Shown here: positions 33,271 to 41,519 of the stretch, in pieces | Layout: every line of letters begins with the position of its first letter | Position numbering within the stretch: position 1 is the first letter of the stretch | NCBI GenBank assembly: GCA_965219175.1 | Contig: CBDCNI010000001.1 | Coordinates: 1,736,001-1,800,000, forward strand | Length of the DNA stretch: 64,000 nucleotides | Direction of reading: 5' to 3' | From: JBBPZK01 sp965219175 | Lineage (GTDB): Bacteria > Actinomycetota > Rubrobacteria > Rubrobacterales > Rubrobacteraceae | Made by a program: the position numbers and the translations under genes | The notes under the pieces: model-generated | The model's input: only the letters and a program-made list of their open reading frames with translations | The model's database searches: none | Told to the model about the DNA's origin: nothing

Positions 33271-34602
33271 ATGTTCGAGACGCTGGGCGAGAGACTGAAT
33301 ACCGCACTCGACGGGGTGCGAGGGAGCGGCAACCTCACAGAGGACCAGGTAAAGAAGGTGACCCGTGAGATCCGTCTAGCGCTCCTTGAGGCGGACGTAA
33401 ACTACGGGGTCGTCAAGGATTTCGTCGGAAAGGTCCGGGACCGGGCGACTGGTTCCGAGGTGTCAAAAGCCCTGAGCCCCGGCCAGCAGGTCGTGAAGAT
33501 AGTGAACGAGGAGTTGGCGGAGCTGATGGGCGGCACGTCCCACAAGCTCACGTTCGCCTCGCGACCGCCGACGGTGGTGATGCTCGCCGGCCTAAACGGA
33601 CACGGCAAGACGACGACCGCCGGGAAGCTCGCCCTGTTCGCGCGCAAGCTCGGCAAGAACCCGTATCTGGTCGCCTGCGACACATACCGTCCGGCGGCGA
33701 TAGAGCAGCTACAGCAGATCGGACGCGAGCTGAACGTGCCGGTCTACACCGAAGGCACGGACCCCTCGCCGGAAGATATCGCCGAGCGCGGCGTCAAAGA
33801 AGCGAAGGCCGGCGGCTACGATTTCGTGATCGTGGATACGGCGGGCCGTCAGGTCCTCGACCAGGACATGATGGAGGAACTAAAGCGGGTCCGCTCTTCG
33901 GTGAAGCCTCACTCGGTGATGCTCGTCCTCGACGTGGTGACGGGCCAGAACGCCGTAGAGGTGGCGCAGGCTTTCCAGGAGTACGCCGACTTCGACGGGA
34001 TGGTGTTGACCAAGCTCGACGGCGACGCGAGGGGTGGGGCGGCTTTGTCCGTTGTCTCGGTGACGGGGCGGCCGGTCCGGTTCGCCTCCGAGGGCGAGAA
34101 GATGAGCGAGTTCGACTACTTCTACCCGGATCGGATGGCCGGACGCATCCTGGGGATGGGCGACGTTTTGACGCTCATCGAGAAGGCCGAGCAGCAGATG
34201 GACCAGCAGGAGGCCGAGGCGCAGGGCAAGAAGCTAATGAGCGGCAAGTTCACGTTCGAGGACTTCTTGAAGCAGATGCAGATGATAAAGAAGATGGGGC
34301 CGTTATCGAGCCTGATGGGTATGATCCCCGGTCTCGGCAAGCAGTTGCAGAACGTCCAGATAGACGACCGGATGCTAGGACGGGTGGAGGCTATGATCAC
34401 ATCCATGACCGTCACCGAGCGCCGGAACCCCAAATTGTTGCAGAATCCGAGCCGGGCGCGTAGGATAGCGCGGGGCTCCGGGGCGACCCAGCAGGACGTC
34501 CAGAAGCTCGTCAAGCAGTTCGGCGAGATGCAGAAGATGATGAAGCAGATGGGTAAGGGCGGCGGTATGCCGCGCATCCCAGGAATGCCGACAAGAAGAT
34601 GA
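33271..34602 (+). CDS. ffh: Signal recognition particle protein Ffh
   Basis: GTPase and signal-sequence-binding subunit of SRP. The 443-residue protein has the N domain, the G domain (P-loop AGLNGHGKTTTAGKL at residues 106-120, DTYRPAAIEQL, DTAGRQ, TKLDGDARGG) and the Met-rich M domain with GKQLQNVQ, the RNA-binding SRARRIARGSG region and a Met/Lys/Gly tail. The P-loop has Asn-Gly-His where Gln-Gly-Ser is common; nucleotide contacts should persist. ATG 33271 follows ftsY by 2 bases. The SRP RNA gene is not in this window. Confidence 0.96.
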   Translation: MFETLGERLNTALDGVRGSGNLTEDQVKKVTREIRLALLEADVNYGVVKDFVGKVRDRATGSEVSKALSPGQQVVKIVNEELAELMGGTSHKLTFASRPPTVVMLAGLNGHGKTTTAGKLALFARKLGKNPYLVACDTYRPAAIEQLQQIGRELNVPVYTEGTDPSPEDIAERGVKEAKAGGYDFVIVDTAGRQVLDQDMMEELKRVRSSVKPHSVMLVLDVVTGQNAVEVAQAFQEYADFDGMVLTKLDGDARGGAALSVVSVTGRPVRFASEGEKMSEFDYFYPDRMAGRILGMGDVLTLIEKAEQQMDQQEAEAQGKKLMSGKFTFEDFLKQMQMIKKMGPLSSLMGMIPGLGKQLQNVQIDDRMLGRVEAMITSMTVTERRNPKLLQNPSRARRIARGSGATQQDVQKLVKQFGEMQKMMKQMGKGGGMPRIPGMPTRR

Positions 34603-34635
34603 GACGATGAAAAGAGAAACAGGAGAGGTGAGAGC

Positions 34636-34878
34636 ATGGCAGTAAAGATAAGGCTGGCGAGGCACGGCTCGACGAAGGCGCCGTTCTACCGGATAGTGGT
34701 CGCCGATTCGCGCAGCCCGCGCGACGGCAAGTTTTTGGACAGGGTCGGCACGTACAACCCGCGCACGCAGCCCTCGAACATCGAGGTGGATGAAGAGAAG
34801 GCGCGGGAGTGGCTCGGCAAGGGTGCGCAGCCCACGGATCAGGTCCGGAAGCTGTTGAAGATCTCCGGGGTACTCTAG
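34636..34878 (+). CDS. rpsP: 30S ribosomal protein S16
   Basis: Small-subunit assembly protein, 80 residues, starting MAVKIRLARHGSTKAPFYRI with VVADSRSPRDGKFLDRVGTY. ATG 34636 has AGGAGAGGTGAG just upstream. The order ffh-rpsP-khpA-rimM-trmD-rplS is the standard Gram-positive one. Confidence 0.96.
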   Translation: MAVKIRLARHGSTKAPFYRIVVADSRSPRDGKFLDRVGTYNPRTQPSNIEVDEEKAREWLGKGAQPTDQVRKLLKISGVL

Positions 34879-34895
34879 GAAAGCCGGAGAGAATC

Positions 34896-35135
34896 GTGAA
34901 GAGGCTGGAAGAACTGTTGTTGTTCCTGGCCCGCTCTCTGGTCGAGGAGCCTGACAAGGTCGAGGTCTCGGCGACTGAAGACGGTACTCGCGTGGATCTG
35001 GAGTTGACGGTTGCGCCGGACGACGTGGGGCGAGTGATCGGCCGGCAGGGCCGTACCATCCGGGCTATCCGTACCGTCGTAAAGGCCGCATCGGTCAACG
35101 CCGACCGGAAAGTAAGCGTGGAGATCGCCGAATAA
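34896..35135 (+). CDS. khpA: KH-domain RNA-binding protein KhpA
   Basis: Small RNA-binding protein, 79 residues, of the KhpA family that in other Gram-positives pairs with KhpB and influences cell division and sRNA networks. It consists of one KH domain with the GXXG loop in GRVIGRQGRTI. The frame is open upstream into rpsP, but GTG 34896, 17 bases after the rpsP stop with CCGGAGAG before it, gives the usual family N-terminus (MKRLEELLLFLARSLV). It lies between rpsP and rimM as in most relatives. Confidence 0.92.
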   Translation: MKRLEELLLFLARSLVEEPDKVEVSATEDGTRVDLELTVAPDDVGRVIGRQGRTIRAIRTVVKAASVNADRKVSVEIAE

Positions 35136-35142
35136 CAGAGCC

Positions 35143-35652
35143 GTGGACGACCTCTCAGACCCGGTCGTGATCGGCAAGATAGGAGCCCCGCACGGCGTTC
35201 GCGGCACCGTTCGGGTACGTCCCTCTGGCTCCGGCCGGCACCTCAGGGAAGGCGTGGAGCCGCTGGTAGGTGACTCCCGCGTTCGAATCCTTCGCTCTCG
35301 CGAGACCCCGAAAGGTTTCCTGATAGACCTGGAGGGTGTAGAAAGTCGTCCGAAAGCGATCAGCCTGCGAGGAATCGAGCTATTACTCGACCGGAGCGAG
35401 TTGGATGCGCCGGAACAAGACGAATTCTACGCTGCGGATCTGGTCGGGCTTGCCGTGGTAGATGAGTCGGGAGAAGTTTTGGGAAGCGTAGCCGAGACTT
35501 TCGGGACGCCGGCGCACGAGGTCCTGGTGGTGCGGTATGACGAGGAGGACGGAACTTCCGAGGATCTCTATGTGCCGTTCACACTGGAGCACGTGCCGGT
35601 GGTGGATCTCGAAAAGGGACGCCTGGTCGTCCATCCTCCTGAACCCGAATAA
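35143..35652 (+). CDS. rimM: 16S rRNA maturation factor RimM
   Basis: Assists maturation of the 30S head domain by binding S19 and 16S rRNA. The 169-residue protein has the N-terminal barrel (VVIGKIGAPHGVRGTVRV) and the C-terminal PRC domain (DEFYAADLVGLAVVD ... LYVPFTLEHVPVVDL). GTG 35143 starts 7 bases after khpA. It is followed 36 bases later by trmD, a nearly universal pairing. Confidence 0.95.
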   Translation: MDDLSDPVVIGKIGAPHGVRGTVRVRPSGSGRHLREGVEPLVGDSRVRILRSRETPKGFLIDLEGVESRPKAISLRGIELLLDRSELDAPEQDEFYAADLVGLAVVDESGEVLGSVAETFGTPAHEVLVVRYDEEDGTSEDLYVPFTLEHVPVVDLEKGRLVVHPPEPE

Positions 35653-35688
35653 CCGGCTCGAAGGACTACCGATGAGAGCGGTAAACAG

Positions 35689-36378
35689 GTGAAGAGCGTC
35701 GACGTTTTCTGTGTCTTTCCGGAGGCCGTACGGGCTGCGGCGTGTGTTGGGGTCGTGGGACGGGCGATAGAGCGCGGAGTCGTGGACTTCAGGACTTTCG
35801 ATCTGCGGGAGTACGCGCCGGGCGGGAGGATCGACGACATGCCCTTCGGCGGCGGCGCGGGGATGGTCGTGCGGGTGGACGTCGTCGCGCGGGCTCTCGA
35901 AGAAGTTTACGGGATGCCCGCCACGGAGATCAGGGAGCATCGGCGGGTCGTGCTCACGGAGGCGTGGGGGCGGAGGATCTCACAAGGCTACGTCGAGGAA
36001 GTGTCGCGGGGCGAGGACCTGACCATTATCTGTGGTCGTTACGGCGGCGTCGACGAGCGGGTGCGGGATCGGCTGGCTACGGAGGTCGTTTCTCTGGGAG
36101 ATTTTGTACTCTCGGGAGGTGAGATCGTGGCTGCCGCGCTGGTGGATGCCGTGGTCCGGCGCATTGAGGGAGTTCTCGGGAACGCGGAGAGCCTGGTAGG
36201 TGAATCTTTCGCCGATGAGGAGAGAATCGGGCCTCCGCAGTACACGCGTCCGGCCGAGTGGGATGGAGAGCGGGTGCCGGGCGTGCTATTATCCGGCAAT
36301 CATGCGGAGATAAGGTCCTGGCGCGAGGAAGAGTCTAGCGCGAGGGGCCGGGCGAGGAAGGCCGGACGGCCTCTATAG
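35689..36378 (+). CDS. trmD: tRNA (guanine37-N1)-methyltransferase
   Basis: SPOUT-fold enzyme that methylates G37 beside the anticodon and prevents frameshifting. The 229-residue protein has VDVFCVFPEAV, the DDMPFGGGAGMVV loop, the knot segment ICGRYGGVDERVRDRL and FVLSGGEIVAAAL, then PPQYTRPAEWDG. The N-terminal segment departs from the usual LTLFP pattern but the SAM-binding knot is intact. GTG 35689 is preceded by GAGAGCGG. Normal length is 230-250 residues. Confidence 0.94.
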   Translation: MKSVDVFCVFPEAVRAAACVGVVGRAIERGVVDFRTFDLREYAPGGRIDDMPFGGGAGMVVRVDVVARALEEVYGMPATEIREHRRVVLTEAWGRRISQGYVEEVSRGEDLTIICGRYGGVDERVRDRLATEVVSLGDFVLSGGEIVAAALVDAVVRRIEGVLGNAESLVGESFADEERIGPPQYTRPAEWDGERVPGVLLSGNHAEIRSWREEESSARGRARKAGRPL

Positions 36379-36410
36379 CCCTCCTGTTAAGAATTACGAG
36401 AGGAGACAAG

Positions 36411-36740
36411 ATGATAACGAGCGAGAACTTGCAGCAGGAAACCGGCGTCGTATTCCGTCCCGGCGACACCATTAGGGTCCATTACCGGGTGATCGAAGGA
36501 AACCGCGAGAGGACGCAGGTCTTCGAGGGGCTCTGTATATCCCGCAAAGGTAGTGGTATCAGTGAGACTTTCATGGTCAGGAAGAACTCTTTCGGGATCT
36601 TCGTGGAACGGATCTTCCCTTACCACTCGCCGAAGATAGCGAAGATAGAGGTAGTCACCCGCGGCGCCGTCAGACGCGCCAAGCTCTACTATATCCGGGA
36701 GAAGATCGGCCGCAAAGCCCGCGTCAAGAAAGCGAAGTAG
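36411..36740 (+). CDS. rplS: 50S ribosomal protein L19
   Basis: Large-subunit protein at the 30S-50S interface, 109 residues. It shows GDTIRVHYRVIEGNRERTQ, FEGLCISRKGSGISETFMVRK-like core residues and VERIFPYHSP. ATG 36411 has GAGAGGAGAC upstream. In Firmicutes a signal peptidase gene often lies between rplS and the RNase HII gene; none is present here. Confidence 0.96.
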   Translation: MITSENLQQETGVVFRPGDTIRVHYRVIEGNRERTQVFEGLCISRKGSGISETFMVRKNSFGIFVERIFPYHSPKIAKIEVVTRGAVRRAKLYYIREKIGRKARVKKAK

Positions 36741-36777
36741 AGCCAACACTACACACCGCAAGGTAGTCCGCCCAATC

Positions 36778-37401
36778 TTGGTCCGCTCTCGGAGAAAGAG
36801 CCTTCCAGAGGGCGAGGCTCTATACGCCTTCGACGCCGCGTGGACCGTGGAACGTTCCGATCCGCTCGCCGGAGCCGATGAGGCAGGACGCGGCGCCCTA
36901 GCGGGGCCTCTCGTCGGCGCTGCTGTCGTGCTCGGTGAAGAGAAGGTACCGAACCTGGGAGACTCGAAAGTCCTCCCGGTTGGGCTCCGGGAAGAGGTGT
37001 ATTTGGACGTAATGAGGTGCGCCAGAGCTGTTTCCGTAGTCGCTTATCCGGCGTGGTGGATAGATCGCCACGGCGTCGGGGCGGCAAACCGGGGGGCGCT
37101 CGGGCGGGCGCTCGAAGCCCTGGAGCCTTTCTCCGGCTGCCACCTCGCGGACGGCAACTTGAGGCTAGGGGAAAATATAGAGTGTCGCCCGAAGGCTGAC
37201 GGTAGCAGCGCCTCGGTCGCCGCCGCCAGCGTAGTCGCGAAGGTCTTGAGGGATGCGGCTATGGAGGCTCTCTCGGACGAGCATGACGGATACGGGTTCG
37301 AGCGGAATCGGGGCTACGGCACGGTGACCCATAAGCTCGCACTTGTTGAGTTGGGTCCTTGTCGGGTCCACCGCCTGAGCTACGCCGGGGTCGTCGTCTG
37401 A
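36778..37401 (+). CDS. rnhB: Ribonuclease HII
   Basis: Removes ribonucleotides from DNA-RNA hybrids. The 207-residue protein carries the DEAGRG motif (GADEAGRGALAGPLVGAAVV) with D and E of the active site, the third acidic residue in HLADGNLRL and the fourth in SVVAKVLRDAAM, with the C-terminal GYGTVTHKLAL tyrosine. TTG 36778 is the only start between the upstream stop and the motif, with a weak AAGGTAG before it. Its stop TGA overlaps the CTG I propose as the yraN start. Confidence 0.94.
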   Translation: MVRSRRKSLPEGEALYAFDAAWTVERSDPLAGADEAGRGALAGPLVGAAVVLGEEKVPNLGDSKVLPVGLREEVYLDVMRCARAVSVVAYPAWWIDRHGVGAANRGALGRALEALEPFSGCHLADGNLRLGENIECRPKADGSSASVAAASVVAKVLRDAAMEALSDEHDGYGFERNRGYGTVTHKLALVELGPCRVHRLSYAGVVV

Positions 37402-37748
37402 GCAGGAAGCGGGCCGGAGATCGGGGTGAGGCGCTCGCCCTACGGTATCTGCAACGGCGGGGATACACGTTGGTCCAGAAGAACTACCGGCGTCGGGGCG
37501 GCGAGATAGACCTCATCCTGCGCCAAGACGAGGCGCTGGTCTTCGTAGAGGTGAAGCTGCGTCGCGGCGTCGGGTTCGGAGATCCACTCGAAGCGATAAC
37601 GCCCCGCAAACAGTCAACGATACGCGCCGTCGCCGAACAATACCTGGCCGAAGAGGAGCCCGAATTCTCCGAAGCCCGCTTCGACGTGGTCGGCATACTC
37701 GCGGGCGAAGGCCCACCGCGAGTGCAACATATAAAAGACGCTTTCTAA
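37398..37748 (+). CDS. yraN: YraN/UPF0102 family predicted nuclease
   Basis: A member of the UPF0102 family with a restriction-endonuclease-like fold and no settled function. Visible are GDRGEALALRYLQRRGY, NYRRRGGEIDLI, and the VFVEVKLRRG catalytic-type E-x-K motif. TTG 37359 is the first standard start but lies 43 bases inside rnhB. CTG 37398 overlaps the rnhB stop as CTGA, the same geometry as the GTGA/ATGA overlaps elsewhere here, and gives MSRKRAGDRGEALA, the usual family N-terminus and length (116 residues). I favour CTG. Next to rnhB and comM, its common neighbours. Confidence 0.88.
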   Translation: MSRKRAGDRGEALALRYLQRRGYTLVQKNYRRRGGEIDLILRQDEALVFVEVKLRRGVGFGDPLEAITPRKQSTIRAVAEQYLAEEEPEFSEARFDVVGILAGEGPPRVQHIKDAF

Positions 37749-37872
37749 AAAGCCTTGCAGCTCTACAGCCGATAGTAAGCAAGCGTCGTCACTAAATGGC
37801 TGCTAAGATTAACTGAGAGCTAAAGTACGTGGCATTTGCTTGCGCGTGGGGCCGATAGGAGTAAGAACAACG

Positions 37873-37893
37873 ATGATGAGTCGTTTCCAATAA
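37873..37893 (+). CDS. Possible six-residue leader peptide before comM
   Basis: ATG 37873 lies 11 bases after AGGAG (37857-37861), the only good Shine-Dalgarno in this gap, and encodes MMSRFQ before a TAA at 37891-37893. That stop overlaps the comM ATG as TAATG. ComM has no convincing Shine-Dalgarno of its own, so its translation may depend on ribosomes that finish this mini-ORF. It could also be chance; nothing beyond the geometry supports it. Confidence 0.35.
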   Translation: MMSRFQ

Positions 37894-39404
37894 TGCCCGT
37901 ATGCAGGGCCAGGAGCCTAACCCTTCTAGGGATAGACGCGTTGCCCGTGGAGGTCGAGGTAGACGTCAGTGCAGGGCTTCCTGGTTTCGCCATAGTGGGG
38001 CTTCCGGATGCGGCGGTCCAGGAGGCGAGGGAGCGGGTTCGGGTGGCGATCACGAACTCCGGTTACAAGTTCCCGACCAAGAAGGTGATAGTCAACCTCG
38101 CCCCGGCCCACCTTCGAAAAGAAGGTCCTGCTTTCGATCTCCCGATAGCGCTCGCGGTGCTCGCCGTTTCCGGCGTCGTTCCACCGGAGAGCCTGGAGAG
38201 GGTCGGAATCATCGGGGAGTTATCGCTCGACGGCGGGCTGCGCGGTGTCCGGGGCGCCCTCTCCATCGCCGAGGGCGCCCGCCGCGAGAAGCTGCCGCGG
38301 CTGATCCTACCCGAGACGAACATGACCGAAGCCGCATCTATCAGCGGGGTCGAGGTATACGGTGTAAAAACGCTCCGCCAGGCCGCCGACTTGCTTTCCA
38401 ACAAGATGGAGATGTCTCCAGCACACCCGTCACCGAACGGAACGAGCAACGGAGGTCTCCACACCGACGACTTCGCGGACGTAACCGGACAACGCTACGC
38501 AAAGCGCGCGCTGGAGGTCGCGGCGGCCGGGTCTCACAACGCTCTTCTAAGTGGTCCGCCGGGTTCAGGAAAGACTATGCTCGCGAGGAGGCTGCCGGGC
38601 ATACTTCCCCCGCTCACGATGGACGAGAGCATCGAGGTTACGAAGGTACATAGCGCAGCCGGGACCGGTGGCGGAACGCTGGCAAAGGAGCGTCCTTTCC
38701 GGTCTCCGCATCACACTATCTCTACCTCCGGGCTCGCGGGCGGCGGGAGCAACCCGCGTCCGGGGGAAGTCTCGCTCGCCCACCACGGCGTTCTGTTCCT
38801 CGATGAGTTTCCGGAGTTTAGCCGGGGGACTCTGGAGGTGTTGCGGCAGCCTCTGGAGGACGGTCACGTTACGATCTCTCGCGTGGCGGCCACGCTTAGT
38901 TATCCGGCGCGGGTGACGCTGGTGTGCTCGATGAACCCCTGCCCGTGCGGTTACGCGGGTGACAGGAGAAAGGTCTGTCGGTGTTCGGCCGGGCAGATCG
39001 AACGCTACCAGGGCCGCGTCTCGGGACCCCTGCTGGACCGCATAGACCTGTTCGTGGACGTGCCGCGTCTGACCCGCGAGGAGCTTCGAGGCGACGAGAA
39101 AGCCGAGCCTTCGGAGGCAATAAGAGAGCGCGTCGCGGCGGCGCGGGAGACCCAGATGGAGCGTCAGGACGTTCCGAACTCTGTGCTCGCCGGACGCCGT
39201 TTGCGGGAGGTGTGCGCCTTGCGGGGCGACTCGGAGGCGCTGTTTTCGCAGGCCATAGACCGACTCGGTCTCTCTGGGAGGGCGCATGATCGGGTGCTGC
39301 GGGTGGCTCGCACCGTCGCCGATCTCTCTGGGGCGCCGGCTATAGAGGTAGAGCATCTGGCCGAGGCGCTCAACTACAGGAGTTCGCGGTTCGTTGACCG
39401 ATAA
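37893..39404 (+). CDS. comM: ComM-like Mg-chelatase-family AAA+ ATPase
   Basis: Hexameric branch-migration helicase that in Vibrio and others helps integrate transforming DNA. The 503-residue protein has the ChlI-type N-terminal domain (GLPGFAIVGLPDAAVQEARERV), Walker A SGPPGSGKTM, FRSPHHTIS, Walker B VLFLDEFPEF, the cysteine cluster MNPCPCGYAGDRRKVCRC and SGPLLDRIDLFVDV. The frame is open upstream to 37836, but ATG 37893 matches the family start. dprA follows with an 11-base overlap, consistent with a role in recombination of incoming DNA. Confidence 0.93.
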   Translation: MPVCRARSLTLLGIDALPVEVEVDVSAGLPGFAIVGLPDAAVQEARERVRVAITNSGYKFPTKKVIVNLAPAHLRKEGPAFDLPIALAVLAVSGVVPPESLERVGIIGELSLDGGLRGVRGALSIAEGARREKLPRLILPETNMTEAASISGVEVYGVKTLRQAADLLSNKMEMSPAHPSPNGTSNGGLHTDDFADVTGQRYAKRALEVAAAGSHNALLSGPPGSGKTMLARRLPGILPPLTMDESIEVTKVHSAAGTGGGTLAKERPFRSPHHTISTSGLAGGGSNPRPGEVSLAHHGVLFLDEFPEFSRGTLEVLRQPLEDGHVTISRVAATLSYPARVTLVCSMNPCPCGYAGDRRKVCRCSAGQIERYQGRVSGPLLDRIDLFVDVPRLTREELRGDEKAEPSEAIRERVAAARETQMERQDVPNSVLAGRRLREVCALRGDSEALFSQAIDRLGLSGRAHDRVLRVARTVADLSGAPAIEVEHLAEALNYRSSRFVDR

Positions 39405-40500
39405 GCTTCGAAATTCTTACCTCTTCCTGTCTCTACTCCAGGCGAGGACCGGGCATAGCTTGATCTCCCGCCTCGGCGACCTCCCGCCCGAAGAATTCCT
39501 TGACCTGTCCGCAGCCGAACTCTCAGGACGGGTAAGGATGACCGAACGGGCCTTGCGGGCTTTCGAGGAACTCCGCGCATCCTTCGACCCTGATAAGGTC
39601 CTCGCGCGACTGGCCGAGAAAGATGCCGTTGCGGTCACGCTGGTCGACGACTCCTACCCGGAACTTCTGAAAGAGATACCGGACCCTCCGCCTGCACTCT
39701 TCGTGCGCGGAGAACTGCCCGAAGTGTCCGGAGTCGCGCTCGTCGGGTCGCGCAAGGCGTCCGCGACGGGGCTGGACGCGGCGCGAGAGATCGGACGCGC
39801 TCTCGGCCGGCGGGGAGCATGTGTGGTGAGCGGGCTGGCTCTCGGGATAGACGCCGCGGCCCACGAGGGCGCCCTCGAAGCCGACGGCCCGACCGTGGGA
39901 GTCCTCGGCTGTGGCATAGATATTGTGTATCCGAGAAAGAACGCCGGTCTCTTCGAGAAGGTGAGGGAAGGCGGAGCCGTAGTCTCGGAGTATTACCTCG
40001 GTGAGGCTCCGCTAGCCTGGAGGTTCCCTGCTCGAAACCGGATCATCGCCGGTCTCTGCGAACATCTGGTCGTCGTAGAAGCCGCCGAGAGGAGCGGCGC
40101 CCTCATCACTGCCCGTCACGCCCTCGACTCCGGACGGGAGGTGTGGGCCGCGCCGGGGCCGATGGGCGCACTGGAATGCCGGGGCTCAAACAAACTCCTC
40201 GCCGACGGCGCCGGGGTGCTCTGGGACGTGGAGGAGTTTGCGGAAGCTCTGGTTCCGGAATCGGACGTTCACTTCGCCAAAGAAGACCGGACTCTGGAGT
40301 TGCCTCTTGCCGATGGGCTGCCCGAGGACGAAGCTACGGTGCTCGCGGGAGTTGGGCTGGGACCGACGGAGGTGGACGTGGTCGCGGGCCGCAGCGGCAT
40401 GGAGATGGGCCCGTTGCTCTCGGCGCTTTCGTTGCTGGAACTAAAAGGTTACGTGACGCGCAACGCCGGCGGCGCTTTCGTGAGAAAGGCGTTTCGGTGA
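39394..40500 (+). CDS. dprA: DNA processing protein DprA (Smf)
   Basis: Binds incoming single-stranded DNA and loads RecA in transformation. The 368-residue protein has an N-terminal helical region, the Rossmann-like core (VALVGSRKASATGLDAAR, CVVSGLALGIDAAAHEGAL, VLGCGIDIVYPRKN, RFPARNRIIAGL, RSGALITA) and a C-terminal winged-helix-like part. TTG 39394 overlaps the comM end by 11 bases. The stop overlaps the next gene's GTG. comM-dprA adjacency is common. Confidence 0.94.
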   Translation: MTDKLRNSYLFLSLLQARTGHSLISRLGDLPPEEFLDLSAAELSGRVRMTERALRAFEELRASFDPDKVLARLAEKDAVAVTLVDDSYPELLKEIPDPPPALFVRGELPEVSGVALVGSRKASATGLDAAREIGRALGRRGACVVSGLALGIDAAAHEGALEADGPTVGVLGCGIDIVYPRKNAGLFEKVREGGAVVSEYYLGEAPLAWRFPARNRIIAGLCEHLVVVEAAERSGALITARHALDSGREVWAAPGPMGALECRGSNKLLADGAGVLWDVEEFAEALVPESDVHFAKEDRTLELPLADGLPEDEATVLAGVGLGPTEVDVVAGRSGMEMGPLLSALSLLELKGYVTRNAGGAFVRKAFR

Positions 40501-41339
40501 CGGGGGAGACCGTAGGACGACTCTGGGATGAGTATTCGAAGCTTCTCCTGGAGATGGAGATTCTTTCCGAACGTGTATCTGCGTCGAAGCGCCGACAGAG
40601 TCTCGAACGACAGGCTCGCAGAATCCGCGACCGTTTGCTCGTCAATTACTCACCTCTGGTCAAGTACGTGGCCGGTAGGGTCGGCGCCCGCATGACGGTC
40701 GGTCTGGAGAGAGAAGAATTGTACTCGTGGGGGATTATGGGGCTGCTGGACGCCATAGAGACCTTCGACCCCGAGCGCGGAGCCAAGTTCGAGACGTATG
40801 CGATCTCGAAGATCCGGTGGGCCATGCTCGACGAGATAAGAAAACGTGACTGGGTCCCGCGACGGGTTCGAACCCAGGCGCAAGAAGCAGATCGCGCCGT
40901 GGGCGCGCTGACCCAGAAGCTCGGTCAGGTCCCGCGTGATGGAGAGGTTGCCAAAGAACTCGGCGTCAGCCTGACGGAGTACCGGCTCTTTCAGGAGCGG
41001 CTGCATCGCGCCAGGATCACCTCGCTCGAAGCCCGTCTCGAAGCCGACGGGAACCTCGGCGCCGGCGTCCAACTCCTTGCCGGCAGCGCAGACGCCCACG
41101 ACCCCCAGGCCGAGGCGGATCTCGGGGCCGTAAAAGAACAGCTCGTGGCGGCGATAGGAGATCTAAAGGAGCAGGAGCGGATAGTCACCACCTTCTACTT
41201 CTACGAGGACCTGACCCTCAAGGAGATCGGCAAAGCTCTAAACCTTTCGGAGGGCCGTATCTCCCAAATACTACGCAGCTCCATCCTGAAGCTCCGCGAA
41301 TGTTTGACGAAAGGTTCTCCGTTATACGAAGGTTTGTAG
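40497..41339 (+). CDS. Alternative sigma factor, WhiG/FliA-like
   Basis: A 280-residue sigma-70 family protein with regions 2-4. Region 2: NYSPLVKYVAGRV, YSWGIMGLLDAIETFDPERG, FETYAISKIRWAMLDEIRKR; region 3: RVRTQAQEADRAVGALTQKL; region 4: LKEQERIVTTFYFYEDLTLK followed by EIGKALNLSEGRISQI. The pattern is that of the FliA/WhiG group. The frame is open upstream into dprA, but GTG 40497 overlapping the dprA stop is the start. WhiG in Streptomyces controls sporulation and lies beside comM/dprA-type genes; here the target is unknown. No flagellar genes are in view. Confidence 0.9.
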   Translation: MTGETVGRLWDEYSKLLLEMEILSERVSASKRRQSLERQARRIRDRLLVNYSPLVKYVAGRVGARMTVGLEREELYSWGIMGLLDAIETFDPERGAKFETYAISKIRWAMLDEIRKRDWVPRRVRTQAQEADRAVGALTQKLGQVPRDGEVAKELGVSLTEYRLFQERLHRARITSLEARLEADGNLGAGVQLLAGSADAHDPQAEADLGAVKEQLVAAIGDLKEQERIVTTFYFYEDLTLKEIGKALNLSEGRISQILRSSILKLRECLTKGSPLYEGL

Positions 41340-41413
41340 AAAAGCCGGGGCCGAAGATCTGCTAGAAGCCTTGTCCTCCTTGTGCTACCATCTTCGATGA
41401 TCTTAATCACACA

Positions 41414-41508
41414 CGCCCGCGACGGAGCTACAGGCCCAGGTGGTGGTCCGCAGAACATCCTGCGGATTGCGTAGCGCGGGCGGAGGACACTAACCACCTG
41501 AAAAGGAG
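41414..41508 (+). ncRNA. Structured rpsB leader with pseudoknot, probable S2 autoregulatory element
   Basis: The 180-base gap before rpsB holds three perfect helices. Outer stem: CGCCCGCG 41414-41421 with CGCGGGCG 41475-41482. Inner hairpin: TCCGCAG 41447-41453 with CTGCGGA 41460-41466, loop of six. Pseudoknot: CAGGTGGT 41437-41444, single-stranded inside the outer loop, with ACCACCTG 41493-41500 just beyond the outer stem. The last strand ends three bases before the rpsB Shine-Dalgarno AGGAG (41504-41508). Such nesting is the shape expected of a ribosomal-protein leader that hides the ribosome site when S2 binds. Pairings are seen; the regulator is inferred. Confidence 0.7.
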
Positions 41509-41519
41509 AAGCAAGTATC

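Noticed and set aside
41353..41397. CGAAGAT/ATCTTCG inverted repeat after the WhiG-like gene as a terminator
   Set aside because: 31-base loop and no T-run; not convincing as a terminator and not clearly part of the rpsB leader.
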